Shown: positions 20,016-32,921, counted from the stretch's first letter. The stretch: DNA of 64,000 nucleotides from Aselliscus stoliczkanus (GCA_033961575.1 CM066737.1:88904271-88968270), one strand, 5' to 3'. Notes: generated from the sequence alone by a model not told the origin. Numbers and translations are program-made.

Positions 20016-23000
20016 TTAATACTTCCCAGGTCATCGTGATGTGTTGTCAAATCAGAGAATGACTGTCCTACATTAAAATCTTTCCCATGCTATTTTATTA
20101 TGCCTGTTTGTAAATATCTAATCCATAATTTCATTAAAGATAGGCTCCTTGTTTCCGTATTTGTTTTTCCTCTCCTAGCAAAGTGCCTTATAAGCATTCA
20201 ATGAGTATTTGAGTAATTAATTGCTTAACTATTTAATTAAAGTTTCTCTTAAAATGCACATACTCACAGCTGTGGTACTAGATGCCTGTTATGAGTTAAC
20301 ATGGATCTTCCTAGGGATATTTATTAATCAGCAAAGAACCAGTACTTAAGGACACATTAAACATCTGGGAATGGACCTGAGAAAGCCTCCAAACCAAATG
20401 TTAGCCACATCATTGCACAGCCTTGGGCCCCTTAGCTTACCTTGCCCATACTTCATTGATAACTTCAGGTAAAATGCAGAAAATATATTACTAAAAAATC
20501 AAGAGGTTCCCCCTCACCCCTGCCCACTTTCATTTCTTTCAAGTTGACACATGTATCTGGTTTGGAAAATGGGGATGGGGGGAGTCTCTTTTTTAAAAGA
20601 AAACAATCCTTTATTCTTATCACACCACAAACATGGAATTCACTGCTATACATTAAGATTAGAAGGCAAGATCCCCAAATGCAGTGGCTGATTATTCACA
20701 GTAGACATATTTAGTCAAGAAGCTTATTTTTCCTCTCTTTGCTAAGGCACAAAGCCTGAGGGTATATGCATTTTTATTACACTTTACTGTCTTGGTTTCA
20801 GTTGAGGATTAAAAAGAAAGTCAAGGTACAATGCACATATCCTGGTGGATTTTAGGATTTCTTGCTTTAGTGAAAGGAAGAATCTCATAAAGTACCTCAG
20901 ATTATTGCTCAAGAAAGTATACCTGCTTCTGTGATGACCTAGAAATTCAATCTTTTGTTTCTCCTAGAAAAGACCGCATTGTATTTTGGAATGTTTTCTC
21001 CTGTAGTTTTCTGTACAATGTACAAGCCACATTTTAAAAATAGCTTTCGTTTAGATTGGAGGTGGAAATATCTAAAATAGTGCAACAATGTCTTCTGGCT
21101 ATTCAGAGAGCTTACAAAGCACCTGGGGTTAGGATGAGGCTGAGTGTGGAAGGAGGGAGGCAGGGAGAGAGAAGGGGAGGGCTCAGGCTGAGGAGTATAG
21201 AGAAGGCTGAGCAAGACTGGAGAGACTGAGAGGATAGGAATTCCTATCAGTTTTAACTCCAGTTCTGACAAATCTTCACTGAGAAACGAAAAACGTACGA
21301 TGGTCCGTCCTCTGTCCTTCGTTAACTTTCGCTGAAACATTCAACTTTTGTGGATTTTTGACACATTTTGGAAAAAAAAACTTGAAATCAGTGAACGCAA
21401 TGAAAGGGTTAAGAAATATAAAGTGTACTTATTTATTTAACTGGGTTCTTATTTGCTGGTGTGCAAAGAAGGGAGAAGGACTGACTAGATGTGGTAAGAT
21501 TTGGAAGGAAGGTAGATGAGTTCTTCTTCCAGGTTATTGATTTGTAAAGAGCAGTCGGGTCCTGGTTTGGCAGCTCTGCATCAGTGAGAGAAAAGAAAGA
21601 TGCTTTTCAGTGGCTAGGAGGAGGAGAGCTGGGAACTGGAAACCCGGGCTCCTGGCAGACAAGGTTCTTTGATATGCAGTCAAATTGACTGTGAAAGAAG
21701 GCAAGGGCAGGAAAAGCTTTGGAAATGCTGGGAGGATCATGTAGGAGAGTTGATTTCCTTGGTTAATGCATCTTCAGCAAATTCTGCCTCCCAACCATCA
21801 TTATCCAGGCAATTAGTAGAATTAACTAAAAACCTGCATGTGTATTATTACCCAGAATATACGGGTTTCACCACTGTGACAAAATGTTTGATTTCCAGTG
21901 CTTTATCGTTTTTCATTTATGTTCACAATTTCAACCTGTTTCAGTCATCTTTTAGTATGAATCTGCTAACTGCTATATACGTTGCCTTTTTTTTTCCAGA
22001 TGATCCCAGTTCTATTTTATCCCCTTGATAATTATTTCAAATTGCCACTTCTGGTCCTTGGGGAATCTCCTGTGTTCTAATACCAGGAGGCATAATTATG
22101 TAATTACTGTGTAAGCATTATGCTACTTATGGCCCAGAATACCCCTAGAAATGAATGCTCCAATGGCCTCGGAAAATTTTTTGTGAGAATGATATCTTCC
22201 AAATATGGAATAAATAAAGCTCAGGAATAAATAGCTGAAGCTGAAATGTAAATGATTTAATGTAATGGTGTCACAAGGTGAGAGCCACTTGACTTTGGTT
22301 CTTGCTGAAAATCATGAGATACATTAGGAAAGCTTTTAAAAGGGAACCTATTTTTTAAGATAACATCTGCATCAAGTTACATCATCCAAGCAGAGTAGTT
22401 CAACTTTTCTCTTATCTCCTTGAGACAAAAAAAAAAGGCAGAAGAAACGCTTCCTATGATCTCTTCCTTTCCATCACATTTTTTCATCACAGTCTGTAGA
22501 TACAGCTAAAACGAAAGATTCTGACAAATGAAGCAGGATAGGAGGTTGATTGCTGCTTTTCTAAATTAAAATTAATGATACCCTTAAGGCACTTGAGTCT
22601 ATGAAGTCGACTTAATGTTGATGTAACCTGACTCCATTATCACAGAATGAGACAGCTTCATGAGCACGAAAACCAATAAACAAACTTCCAAGGTGCATTT
22701 GAGATTTCGGTGAGGTGAAAGCTGAAGGCTTAGCAATGGACAAAGGACTTGCTGTTTGTCCTCCCTTGCTTTCCAGTTGATGGAAGAGTTCATCAGAATT
22801 AGAAGAATAACGTTTAGGGGCAAGTGTTGGGCTGGCCCTAGGCTGGGGCTACTGTTCATTCACATCATGCCTCACCTGCCTTGCAAGGATGCTCAGCTAC
22901 TGCATTTTAGGCGCTTTCTGTTTGCCTCAGCGGAGTCTGTGTGCTCTTCTGGTAGGTTGTACAGAACATATTTGTGGAGGGCAAGTGGTGAGTGGAGGAC

Positions 23001-23300
23001 AGAGGAAAGGGAAGAGAGGGAATAAGGAAAGGAGTCAGAGATTAAGAAGGGAATCAGCACCGAAATACTCGTATAAAATAGAAGGGGGTAAAAGCTCTCA
23101 GAGAGGAACATAAAAAGAGGTGGATGAATGATGGTCTGGGATGGCATGTATTAGCATCCATGCCATAAATCATACAAAATCAAAGAATAATTATACTCCT
23201 ACTCAGAGTGAGCACTGTGTTAGCACCAGTTGCTTTCCTGAGCTCTCTCTCGGAGTCAAATGGAAGAAACTTTGTTTAACTTGTAAGTGGCACAATGTCA
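20016..23300. other. Long stretch without recognised elements
   Basis: About 3.3 kb. An L2-like scrap at 20110-20215 ('tcctagcaaagtgccttataag', broken for length), GA-rich tracts near 21140-21180 and 22980-23040, otherwise nothing assigned. The longest frame (21340-20939 on the minus strand, 133 codons) has no recognisable domain. Confidence 0.45.
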
Positions 23301-23316
23301 AGAAAACACATAAATA

Positions 23317-23507
23317 GGGGCGGCTGGGTGGCTCAGCTAATAAGACTGCGTGCTCTTAACAACAAGGTTGCCAGTTTGATTCCTGCCTGCGATGGTGGGC
23401 TGCATCCCCCAACAACTAGATTGAAACAACGACTTGACTTGGAACTGATAGGTCCTGGAGAAACACACTGTTCCACAATAATTCCCAATAAAAATACCTT
23501 GAAGAAA
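23317..23507 (+). repeat. SINE-R monomer
   Basis: Head 'ggctgggtggctcagctaat', 'gctcttaacaacaaggttgc', tail 'acaactagattgaaacaacg' and 'cccaataaaaa'. TSD agaaaacacataaata (23301-23316) against agaaaacacagaaata (23508-23523). Confidence 0.92.
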
Positions 23508-23523
23508 AGAAAACACAGAAATA

Positions 23524-24889
23524 AATTCAAGGAAAAGAGAATTCAGCCAGACTTTGCATTCAACAAGCTCAGATTGGCCACAGAGCCGTACCTATCACAG
23601 GTCCTCATTCCAAACCTTATTTCAGACCATTTTTTTTCAGTCACAACTCAAAAGAAATCAGAATTAGGAAAATAATGGATTTGATCTGAAAAGGATTACA
23701 ATTCGTTAGAAGGATTTTAAGTGAAACTATAATAAATCTCAGGAGAGTTTCCAGAATAATGTTTGGCCATGTATTTAGGAGTTCCACAAGTAAGAATTTG
23801 AAAGTAAGACTGAATTATGAAGGTTCCCCCCAACATAGATACATGCATACAGAACACTATACAAACTGCAAAATTTCAGGGCAAAAACTCATGACTAGAT
23901 TCTAGAGTCATTTGTATGCATGTGCAGTGTGGATTCACCAGCAATACAGCACAAGGAGAGTTGTTTGGGTTTTTTATGGGCTCATTAGTGTAGGCGTGAA
24001 GTCAGGTCTTGCATGCCCATGGATATTTACCAAGGGTCTAGACAAACTGAGAGCCAGAACATCAAAATGTACACGCCCAGTCATATTTTTTTCCCAAGGC
24101 TGGTATAAACACGGTTTATACTCATATACGTAGTGCCAGTAAGAAAACTTGGATGCTAGGAAAAATCACATTGTCTAGCAATGTATTTCCACATCAGGAG
24201 GGAATTCTTGGCTCTCCTAAACCTTTAGTAAAGATAAAAAAACTTAGAAGTCATGAACTAACAGGTCAAAAGAAAAAGTGGGAGCCCTTGAGAATTTAAA
24301 ACAAAGTTGAGTAACAAACATTTGCATTTGGATACATTTATTTCCAATTATTTCTAGAAGCCACAATGTTCTGTCCTTTTTCTTTCTTCTTTCCTTTTCT
24401 TCTCTTTTTGATTTATTTAAAGGAATTTTGAAGAAAAGTGAAATAAAGTTACCCTTCAGAATACACAGAGGACTGAGATTTGGGAAGCAGCCACAGTTGG
24501 GAATGAAGTGTGTTATCATTAATTTAGTTGAATGACTTGGTGCTTGTTCATTATCCTCAAAATTACACTTTTCAAAAATTACACCATAATCCTACTTAGC
24601 ATAGTGCCTAATAGATAACAGGAACTCAAAAAGTCTTCTCATTCATTTACTTATCAAATATTTATTGAGCATCTCCTATGCATTAGGCATTATGCTAAAC
24701 AGTGAACAAGACAGATAGAGTCCCTATCTTCATGGATGAGGAACTTGCATTCTAATAATTTTTTTAAATAAATGTGGACACATTTCTTAATGGCACTAAA
24801 GAAGGGAGGTTTCTCCAAGCAGTACATTGCCTACAGACTCATCTTAAATGAGAAAGCAAAAGAGAATAATAACTAGTCCTCAAAGATTT
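23524..24889. other. Unassigned; old-LINE patch near 24640-24760
   Basis: 'tatttattgagcatctccta' and 'ggcattatgctaaacagtga' belong to a common ancient mammalian LINE 3' region. Nothing else recognised. Confidence 0.4.
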
Positions 24890-25340
24890 TTTTAAATTTT
24901 TTTATTAGTTTCAGGTATACAAAGCAATGTAATAGACATTTAAACCACTCATAAAGTGACATCTTATATAGCTGTTACAATACCATTGACTATCTTCCCT
25001 ATGTTGTACTCCACATTCCATGACTATATATACTTATATACAGTAAAACCTTGGATTGCGAGTAACGTGGTTTTCTAATACATTTTAACTTGATAAACGA
25101 ATGCTGTCTTGCAATACAAGTACGTAAATAAATGGTACGAATTATGCTCACAAACCAAGTACATTTTAACATGGTAAACAAGCGATGTCTTGCAATATAA
25201 GTAGTTTGTTTCTGGAACAAATTATGCTCGCAAACCAAGGTATTTCTGTATTTAGTTGTAGTTGACATTCAGGATTATTCTACATCACTTTCAGGTGTAT
25301 AGCACATTGGTCAGACATCTACACAGTCTATGACGCAGTC
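24890..25340 (-). repeat. L1 3' UTR fragment, split by a MITE
   Basis: Antisense L1 3' UTR (ttattagtttcaggtataca ... 'ctatgttgtactccacattc') that resumes after the MITE at 25041-25248 with 'gttgtagttgacattcagga' and 'tttcaggtgtatagcacatt'. The repeated 'tttcaggt' starts suggest two tandem UTR units. Confidence 0.7.
25041..25248 (+). mobile_element. Tigger-like MITE, copy 1
   Basis: TA-flanked (25039-25040; 25249-25250). Termini cagtaaaaccttggattgcg and caaaccaaggtatttctg are imperfect inverted repeats. Internally it is a diverged repeat ('gtcttgcaatacaagta' and 'gtcttgcaatataagta'). Related to the copy at 33862-34058. No protein. Pogo/Tigger assignment is from TIR style and TA target. Confidence 0.7.
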
Positions 25341-25348
25341 CTCATAGA

Positions 25349-25826
25349 TGTTGTAGGGGAGGAAAACTTATCCCTTCTTCCCTGATAGCTTCTATGGCTG
25401 GTCTAATAATTAAATTGGCATAAGACAGATTAATAGAAGAAAAACAAATTTAATTTTGTATGTACAGGAGCCCACAAAAGTATGAGACTCAAAAAAGTGT
25501 CCAATGCAGGCAGCTTTTATACCTTTTTGACAAAGAAACAATAAATTTGGGAAGAATTGACAAGTCAAAGGGGTTTAGGCTTAGGGTAGTAATTTAGTGA
25601 GGAAGTAACAAGGTTTCTGTAGCCTTCTCAGCCCTGAATTCCCTGTCTTTCTACCTCCAGGTACAGGGAGGGCACCTTTCACATGGAAGATTCATTTTCT
25701 GCTTTCAGGGGGGCAAAGGAGTCAGAGTGTCCTTGCACCAGCTGTTTCTTAAGTCATTTTAATTAACAATGATTAATATGCCAGAGTGGCATATTTTGGG
25801 GTGTCATAGTCTGTTCCCCTTCACTT
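25349..25826. repeat. LTR-like element (tentative)
   Basis: Starts tgttgtaggggaggaaaact and ends tctgttccccttca, i.e. TG...CA. The text 'attaatagaagaaaaacaaa' and 'ctttctacctccaggtacag' resembles an old mammalian solo LTR I cannot name. No internal viral genes nearby. Confidence 0.3.
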
Positions 25827-25860
25827 TCAAATATGATTGTTTAAAAATTAGAATAAAACA

Positions 25861-25967
25861 GGGCCGGCTGAGTGGCGCGGTGGTTGAGCACTGGCTTGGG
25901 AGGCCGGCGACCCCGGTTCAGGTCCCACATTTGAGGGCCAGTGACGTTGCCCTCAAAAAAAAATAAA
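25861..25967 (+). repeat. SINE-A
   Basis: gggccggctgagtggcgcgg, B-box-like ggttcaggtcccac, end gcca-gtgacgttgccctc and A-tail. TSD tagaataaaaca at 25849-25860 and 25968-25979. Confidence 0.95.
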
Positions 25968-26181
25968 TAGAATAAAACAAATATGGAGATTTGGGCTCTT
26001 GGTTTGTCTTACAAATTATTGCTTTGTAAAATTTTTTAAATTCAATGTTGTTGGCACAATGGTTTATATGGTTTTCCTCTTTTTTTTAGTTTTTAAAAAT
26101 AATGTTTATTTTTTTATTACAGTTGACATTCTTCTTTTCTGTTTTTAACATTGATCCTCAAAAAGGAATGAGGAAAAGTAG

Positions 26182-26252
26182 AGGGAAAGAGGGAGGGAGG
26201 GAGGGAGGGAGAAAGAAGGGAGGGAAGGAGGGAGGAAGGGAGGGAGGGAGGG
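26182..26252 (+). repeat. (GGGA)n purine microsatellite
   Basis: Imperfect GGGA/GGAA tract, pure purine on the plus strand, giving Gly/Arg/Lys-rich chance frames. Confidence 0.92.
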
Positions 26253-26344
26253 ACAGTCTTTCCAAAACCATATATGTTGGGAATCTTGGAAAAGATTTAA
26301 AATATAGTTGTTACAGTGAAGATCCTTGAATAAATGGTACATTA

Positions 26345-26450
26345 ATTCATTCAATTAATATTAGTTGAGCACCTGCTATATGCCAGGTACTGTGCTAGTC
26401 ACTGGGGATATAATAGGGAAAGAAAGATGTGTCCCTGTCCTCATCAAGCA
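26345..26450 (+). repeat. Ancient LINE 3' fragment
   Basis: 'gttgagcacctgctatatgc', 'caggtactgtgctagtcact' and 'ggggatataatagggaaag' are hallmark wording of an old mammalian LINE family. Confidence 0.55.
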
Positions 26451-27220
26451 TATAAAAAAAGAGACTTATTTCTCTGTCATATTTTTACTGAAGAATTGCT
26501 GTAAATGAGATGAGTTCTCATGGAGCAGATGGCAGTTTTCTGCCCATCTGGGGTAGTTCTAAAGAATAGACCCTTGTGTATCAATAGATAAGATTTCTTC
26601 CAGTTCTAAGCTTTTGTGATCTATGATCTAATAGTAGAAACAGGATGTATGCTTCCAAAAAGCTGCTATACTTGTATTACATTTTATAAAAGGAAACAGA
26701 GGTATTGCCTATTAATTTAGAGGAAATCAGGTTCTTTCTGTCTCTTTACATAATTCTCCTTGAACTCCTTTGGCTCTTTCTTCTCTGCTCATTTTCTATG
26801 TGCCATCCTACCCCCTTTTATTCTCGCCTCCTTTTCCTTCCCTTAATGACTAAGACAAATTGCACGTCTCCAACTGGCTATACCCGACATCTCCAGTTAA
26901 AGGTTTCACTATTAGGTCAAATTTATCATTTTCCAAATGAATTCATAGACATGTATGCCATCCCTCCCCTCTCTAATTTCTATATTTCCATCAGCAATAT
27001 CTTCATTCTCCCAGTCTTCCACACTGGAAATCCAGAAGTTCTATTTGCTTCTTCAAAAATTAAGCTCTAATACCAAAATTGATTCACTTTTTTCTTCTTT
27101 CAAATCACCCCCTAATCTATACCTTCTTTTCCATTCCAGTCTTAATTCTAACACATCTCACCCCAAGTCTAGTCAATTGCAAATCAAATTTCCCATTTTT
27201 GCCTAGTTGCTCACAGAATA
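26451..27220. other. Unassigned, C/T-rich in the second half
   Basis: 26740-27200 is pyrimidine-rich and may be a far-diverged old LINE. A 121-codon frame at 26705-27070 has no recognised domain. Confidence 0.4.
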
Positions 27221-27232
27221 AAGTGCTTTGTT

Positions 27233-29308
27233 CTTTGTTATTATTCAAGTATAGTTAACTTACAATATTGTATTAGTTTCCTGTGTACAACATAGTGAGT
27301 AGACATTTACATATCTTACAAAGTGATCACCACGTTAGGTTTAGTACCCATCTGTCACCATACAAAGTTATTATATTATTGACTATATTCCCTATGCTGT
27401 ATGTTACATCCCTGTGACTTATTTATGTTATAACTGTAAGTTTGTAGTTCTTATTTGCCTTCACCTTTCTCACCCATCCCCTCACCATCCTTTCCTCTAG
27501 CAACCATCAGTTTGTTCCTTATATTTAGGAATCTGTTTCAGTTTTGGTATTTTGTTTTGTTTTGTTTTGCTTTTTTAAATTCCACATATGAGTGAAATCA
27601 TACAGTATTTCTCCTTTTCTGTCTGAGTTATTTAACTTAGCATAATACCCTGTAGGTCCACAAATATTCTTGCAAAAAGCAAAAGATTTCATTATTTTTA
27701 TGGCTGAGTCATATATATAATATATTATATATAATATTATATATACTATATATGACATCATCTTCATCCATTCATCTATTGTTGAATACTTAGGTTGTGT
27801 CCATATCTTGGCTATTGTAAGTAATGTTGCAATGAACATAGGGATGCATATATTTTTTTCAAATTAGTGTTTTGGATTTCTTCAAATAAATACACAGAAG
27901 TGGGATTGCTGGGTCATAAGGTAGTTCTATTTTTAATTTTTAGTGGAACCTCCAGGCTGTTCTCTGTAGTAGCTGCACCAATTTGCAATCCCACCAACAG
28001 TGTACATGGGTTCCCTTTTTTCCACATCCTCCCCAACACTTGTTACCTGTTGCTTTTTTGATAATAGCCACTCTGACAGGTGTGAGATGGTATCTCATTG
28101 TGGTTTTCATTTGCATTTTCCTGATGATGAATGATGTTGACCATCTTTTCATGTGTCTCTTGTGCATCTGTATGTCATCTTTGGAAAAATGTCTATTCAG
28201 GTCCTCTGCCCATTTTTTAAATCAAATTGGGGGTTTTTGATGTTGAGTTCTATGAGTTCTTTATATATTTTGAATATTAACCCCTTATCAGATGTATCAT
28301 TTATAATTAACTCCTCCCATTCAATGAGTTGCCTTTTCACTTTGTTGATCGTTTCCTTCACTGTGCAGAAACTTTTTAGTTTGATGTAATCCCATTGGTT
28401 TTTTTTTGCTTTTGGTGTCCTTGCCAGGGGAGACATATCATATCCAAAGAAAATACTGCTAAGACTGATATCAGAGTTTACTGCCTGTTTTCTTCTAGGA
28501 GTTTTATGGTTTCTACTCTTGCGTTTAAGTCTTTAATCCATTTTGAGTTTACTTTTGTATGTGGTGTAATAAAGTGGTCCATTTTCTTTTTTTTCTCTTG
28601 CATGTAGCTGTCCAGTTTTCCCACCACCATTTTTCGATTAGATTGTCTATTGTATATTCTTGCCTTTTGTTGTAGCTTAATTGACCACATAAGCATGAAT
28701 TTCTGGGCTCTCTATTTTGTTCCATTGATCTATGTGTCTATTTTTGTGCCAGTACCATACTATTTCAATTACTATAGCTTTTTAGAATAATTTTAAATCA
28801 GGCTGTGTGATGCCTCCAACTTTGTTCTTCTTTCTCAAGTTTGCTTTGACTATATAGGGTCTTTCATGGTTCCATAGAAATTTTAGTATTATTTGTTCTA
28901 TTTTGGTGAAAAAAAATCCATTGGTATTTTGATAGGTATTGCACTGAATCTGTAGATTGCTTTCGGCAGTATGGACTTTCTAACGATATTAATCCTTCCT
29001 ATCAATAAGCATGGTATATCCTTCCATTTATTTGTGTCATCTTCAGTTTCTTTAATTAATGTCTTATAGTTTTCAAAGTATAAGTCTTTCACCTCCCTGG
29101 TTAAATTATTTCTAGATATTTTATTCTTTTTGATGAAGTTGTAAATTGAATTATTTTCTTAATTTTCTCTTTCTGCTAGCTTGTTAGTATATAGAAACAT
29201 AATTGAGTTCTGTATATTAATTTTGTATTCTATAACTTTACTGAATTCATTTATTAGTTCTAATAATTTTTGGTGAATCTTAAGGATTTTCTATATACAG
29301 TATCATGT
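27233..29308 (-). mobile_element. 5'-truncated L1, 2.1 kb, minus strand
   Basis: Antisense L1: 3' UTR at left (27233-27560), then ORF2 C-terminal and reverse-transcriptase-side sequence to 29308. Minus-strand frames are broken, for example [20 protein letters not shown] (28167-27940) and [20 protein letters not shown] (about 29050-28900), the latter a typical ORF2 RT-region motif. TSD aagtgctttgtt at 27221-27232 and 29309-29320. A (TA)n-like expansion lies at 27708-27757. Not functional. Confidence 0.9.
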
Positions 29309-29320
29309 AAGTGCTTTGTT

Positions 29321-30054
29321 GTTAAGTAACTGCAATTTGTAAGGATTTTATGTGCCTTCAAATTTTTCTCTTTCTTAAAATTCTCTGTCTATTCAAATGT
29401 GTATTCAATCCATGCAATACCATTCCCGAAAGATAATTTGTGAAAAGATATATTTTATGCTTAATTCTTTCGTTATTTTAAGACTATTTCCTGAATATTT
29501 CATTTCATTACATGATGCATTTTTCATTTCAGTCTCACTGTCATACATTTTCTTATGCTTGAGTTATAGAGATGGGAATTCAACTTTTACTGCATTTTTA
29601 ACTTCTTGACAACATTGGGTCTACACTGGAAACTACCACTAGAGTTCTTCTTGTATGAGAAGGAAACAACCTTCAGAGATCAAAGGCCAATAATAGATTC
29701 AGACACTGCATCCACATGGTCCCTGTGAAGCTACTAACATTATTGCCAGAGCACATGTTGTGTAGTGTACTCATACTCCTTCACCATCTGCATGTTCCCC
29801 TTGGGTTTTCTTTCTCAGTATATGAAAAGATTTCTGGTCAGTGTCCACTCCCATATGGCCTCCTCATTCACTCTTCCCTACCCACAAACATTCACATTCA
29901 TTTTGATTAATTTTTTCATGCAATGACCCATTCTGCATTGAGAAATAATTACATATTCCAAACATTCATCTGCATGTGTTCTTCTACAATCCTTCTCTAT
30001 AATCTTACAGTATCACATTCTTCATGACCAGGAACTGACCTTGCATGGGATCAT
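29321..30054. other. Unassigned AT-rich sequence
   Basis: Nothing recognised. Confidence 0.4.
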
Positions 30055-30069
30055 AAAATATACTGATGA

Positions 30070-30171
30070 TGGGGGTGGGGAGTTGTCACTTTGAGGGGTA
30101 AAATGTATAACTATTGCACTGTGTTGTACACCTGAAACTAATTAAAAATAAAATAAAATAAAATAAAATAA
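30070..30171 (+). mobile_element. Minimal L1 3' end insertion
   Basis: Only about 100 bp: 'gttgtcactttgaggggtaa', 'gtgttgtacacctgaaacta', then (AATAA)n. TSD aaaatatactgatga at 30055-30069 and 30172-30186. Confidence 0.92.
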
Positions 30172-30329
30172 AAAATATACTGATGACTAAAGTGTTATAG
30201 ATATGCACACTAGATTTTGTGCACATTGAAACATTAACTGATTAAAAATAAAGACATTAAAAGACTAGCTTCTTATGAAATATTAGAAAATACTTTTTAA
30301 AAACTTCAGGCCTTAAAATAGCAGTTAAG

Positions 30330-30560
30330 AACAAGAGCCAGACTGAATATAATAAGTTTGAATCCTGGCTCTGCCAGTTTACTAACTCCTTAAGCTTAGG
30401 CAAGTTTTGTTTTGTTTTGGTTTGGTTTTTTAACCTCTCATGTCTGAGTTTCTACATCAATGAAGTGGGGAGACAACATCACTTCCTACCACAGGGTTAG
30501 AGTAAAGATTAAATAAATTATTTTGTGTAGTCATGAACAAAGTGCTTAATAAACAGTAGC
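30330..30560 (+). repeat. MIR
   Basis: 'tttgaatcctggctctgcca', 'gggttagagtaaagattaaa' and 'aaagtgcttaataaacagta' are MIR-like, with a GTTTT-rich expansion near 30400-30435. Confidence 0.7.
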
Positions 30561-30609
30561 CATTTTTTGTATTGTATGTGGTGCCTTGCACATTATAACC
30601 TAGTCTCCA

Positions 30610-30800
30610 TTTATTAATCATAATAGCAACAATATCAGTAGCTGATAAATTTATTGAGCAACTATTACATGACAGAAACTAGGCCATGCACCGCACATGT
30701 ATCATCTTATTTAATTCCCACAAAACTCCATGAGGTAGGTCATATTGTTGTCCCATTTTACTGATAAGGAAAGTTAAGATTATTCACCCAGGGACATGCA
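30610..30800 (+). repeat. MIR
   Basis: 'cttatttaattcccacaaaa', 'ccattttactgataaggaaa' and 'cacccagggacatgcaa' match MIR core wording. Confidence 0.75.
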
Positions 30801-30829
30801 ATATGCACTCAGCATCAATGGGCATTGTT

Positions 30830-30832
<3 letters not shown>

Positions 30833-30906
<74 letters not shown>
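30833..30906 (+). repeat. (TC)n(AC)n compound microsatellite
   Basis: TC units followed directly by AC units; produces a spurious Ser/Leu then Thr/His open frame. Same design as 36428-36539. Confidence 0.97.
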
Positions 30907-30909
<3 letters not shown>

Positions 30910-32438
30910 AGATACACTCACACACTCATGCACACGTTTATCCATTGGTCTGTTCAACTAGTCATTAAACAAAGATTTGCCGCCACTTACAATGTGCAGG
31001 GTTCCCAAAATCCTGCACGAGGGAGGATGGACAGGAAAGATAAGCAAGGAATGGTCTCTGCTACCAAGGAGTTCACAATCCATTGTGGGAGATACTCATC
31101 TCCACATAACTAAAATGGATGATATGCTAATAGAGGTACTTCAAGTATAAACCAATTGTTATGAGAATGCTGAGGAAGCAATCACTTCTAACCTGGGGGT
31201 TTGGAAAGTAAGCATAAGAACATATAAAAAGCCTTGAACTGGGAGAGAAGGAGGATAAGAGCATTCCAGAGAGAAGGAGCAGCACAAACAAGTCACACAA
31301 GTGTTATATTACATGGCATATTGACAGTACAGGCAGATAGAGTTTAACCTGAGTACAGGATCCTAAGGCTGGGAAGGTAGCTTTGAAATGTTCTTCATGC
31401 TTTTATGTGCATAACCATAAAGCAAATCCTGCATTTTTTTTGAAACTCCACTTGGTTTTCCAAATGTTTGGTCCAAGCAAAGATGGGCAAGGCTAGGGAG
31501 AAAGTGGGAAAAAAAGGAGATTGTTCTAGACATATGCTAGATACTTGATGAATATTGGAAGGTGAGAGTTGGCTTTTGACCAGACTACCTAATCCACTTT
31601 TCTGATAAGTTTAAGACTTTATCTCTTAAGTTTATCTCTTTTACTTCTTGGGAATTATCCACACCAAAGGAGCAAGCCCACTCCAGTTCTGGTGACTGGG
31701 CAGGTACTGACCAAACCCCAGTTTAGCATGGGCTGTTGAGAACCAAACCAAGATCCAGTGTTATGGAGCTAGGATGCATGGAGCCACCACTAATATCTGG
31801 TTGGCAAAGTGCCAGGTGACAAAGTATACCTTTCATCCATAAAACTCTTTCTTTTTTTCCCCACTCAGAATGGAATTTACTGAGCTATCAGGATATTGTG
31901 TCAATACGTTATAGAAAACCTAAGAAGAAATAAAATGGTAATTTTTACTCCATGCCATCTAAAGATACACTTCCCAGTAATTTCAAAGTCCACTAAAAAA
32001 TGAAATCTGAAAATTTCTTTCATCTCATTATCCACCCTATAATTACCCTAAATTTAATCCTTGCCTCTACTTTGATACTTAAGTACTAATCCAGTATTGG
32101 TTACTTATTATTAGTGATTAATTATCACTCAATGATCCATTAATTATCAATCAATATTATTCCAAAAAAAACATTAATCAAAACAATAGACTGACTAAGA
32201 TAATGTATGTCATTTCTGAGGTCCTTTAGTCATCTCATATAATAGTGAATGGCAACCTCCCTAACCTTTTCATGAAAGATTCAGAGTTTGCATTTTTGAT
32301 GGTACTATTTGGAGCAATAGTTCATTTATGGCTGCCATTGAGTAGAGTTCTTTTAAAAATCTCCTTTTAACATTGTCAAGATTGCAAATGTTTTTTTGTT
32401 TAGCCTTGGTTTGATAAAAATGGGTCTTAGAGGCTATA
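30907..32438. other. Mostly unassigned; old-LINE patch near 31080-31330
   Basis: 'gataagagcattccagagag' and 'aaggagcagcacaaacaag' recall the ancient family seen at 44250-44770. The rest is unrecognised. Confidence 0.4.
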
Positions 32439-32921
32439 CAGTAAGTCCCCAACTTACAAACGAGTTCCGTCTGGGAGAAGGTTCGTAAGTCGGGTTCGTT
32501 CGTAAATCCAACAAGGTGAGTCTTATACACCTTTGACACAAATATACAATGTAAAGCCAAAGGTTGAACAATTCATGTCATAGGAACGGGCGACGTCTAC
32601 CATCTTTTCGCCTTGGTCCAGTCTCTCAATTATTTTCACTTTTGTTTCCATGGTTATCGCTTTGCACTTCCTAGCAGTGCCTTCCACACCACCACTGCTT
32701 TTCCTCTTGCTTCTGGACATCCTGGGCTCTGATTGAGCCCTGTACTGCTGTCCACTATCGCATGTGCAGTAAGCACACAGCAGCAACTGTGACAATGTCC
32801 CGCAGACACGTGAGCTACTTACTTCAGCGATTTGTTCACATCTACGAATGTTCGTAATGCGAGGTCCATTCATATCTGTGAAAGTTCACAACTCGAATGT
32901 TTGTAAGTTGGGGACTTACCG
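32439..32921 (-). mobile_element. Non-autonomous Tigger-type (pogo) element, 483 bp
   Basis: TIRs cagtaagtccccaacttac / gtaagttggggacttaccg, TA target on both sides (32437-32438, 32922-32923). The minus strand holds a transposase N-terminal piece beginning MSRSKRKSSGG at 32720 and reading AITMETKVKIIERLDQGEKM, VDVARSYDMNCST, the CENP-B/Tigger-type helix-turn-helix. After that the frame diverges; the DDE domain is deleted. It ends 155 bp before exon 61. Confidence 0.88.

Noticed and set aside
26102..26329. Gly/Arg/Lys-rich frame
   Set aside because: Translation of the (GGGA)n tract.
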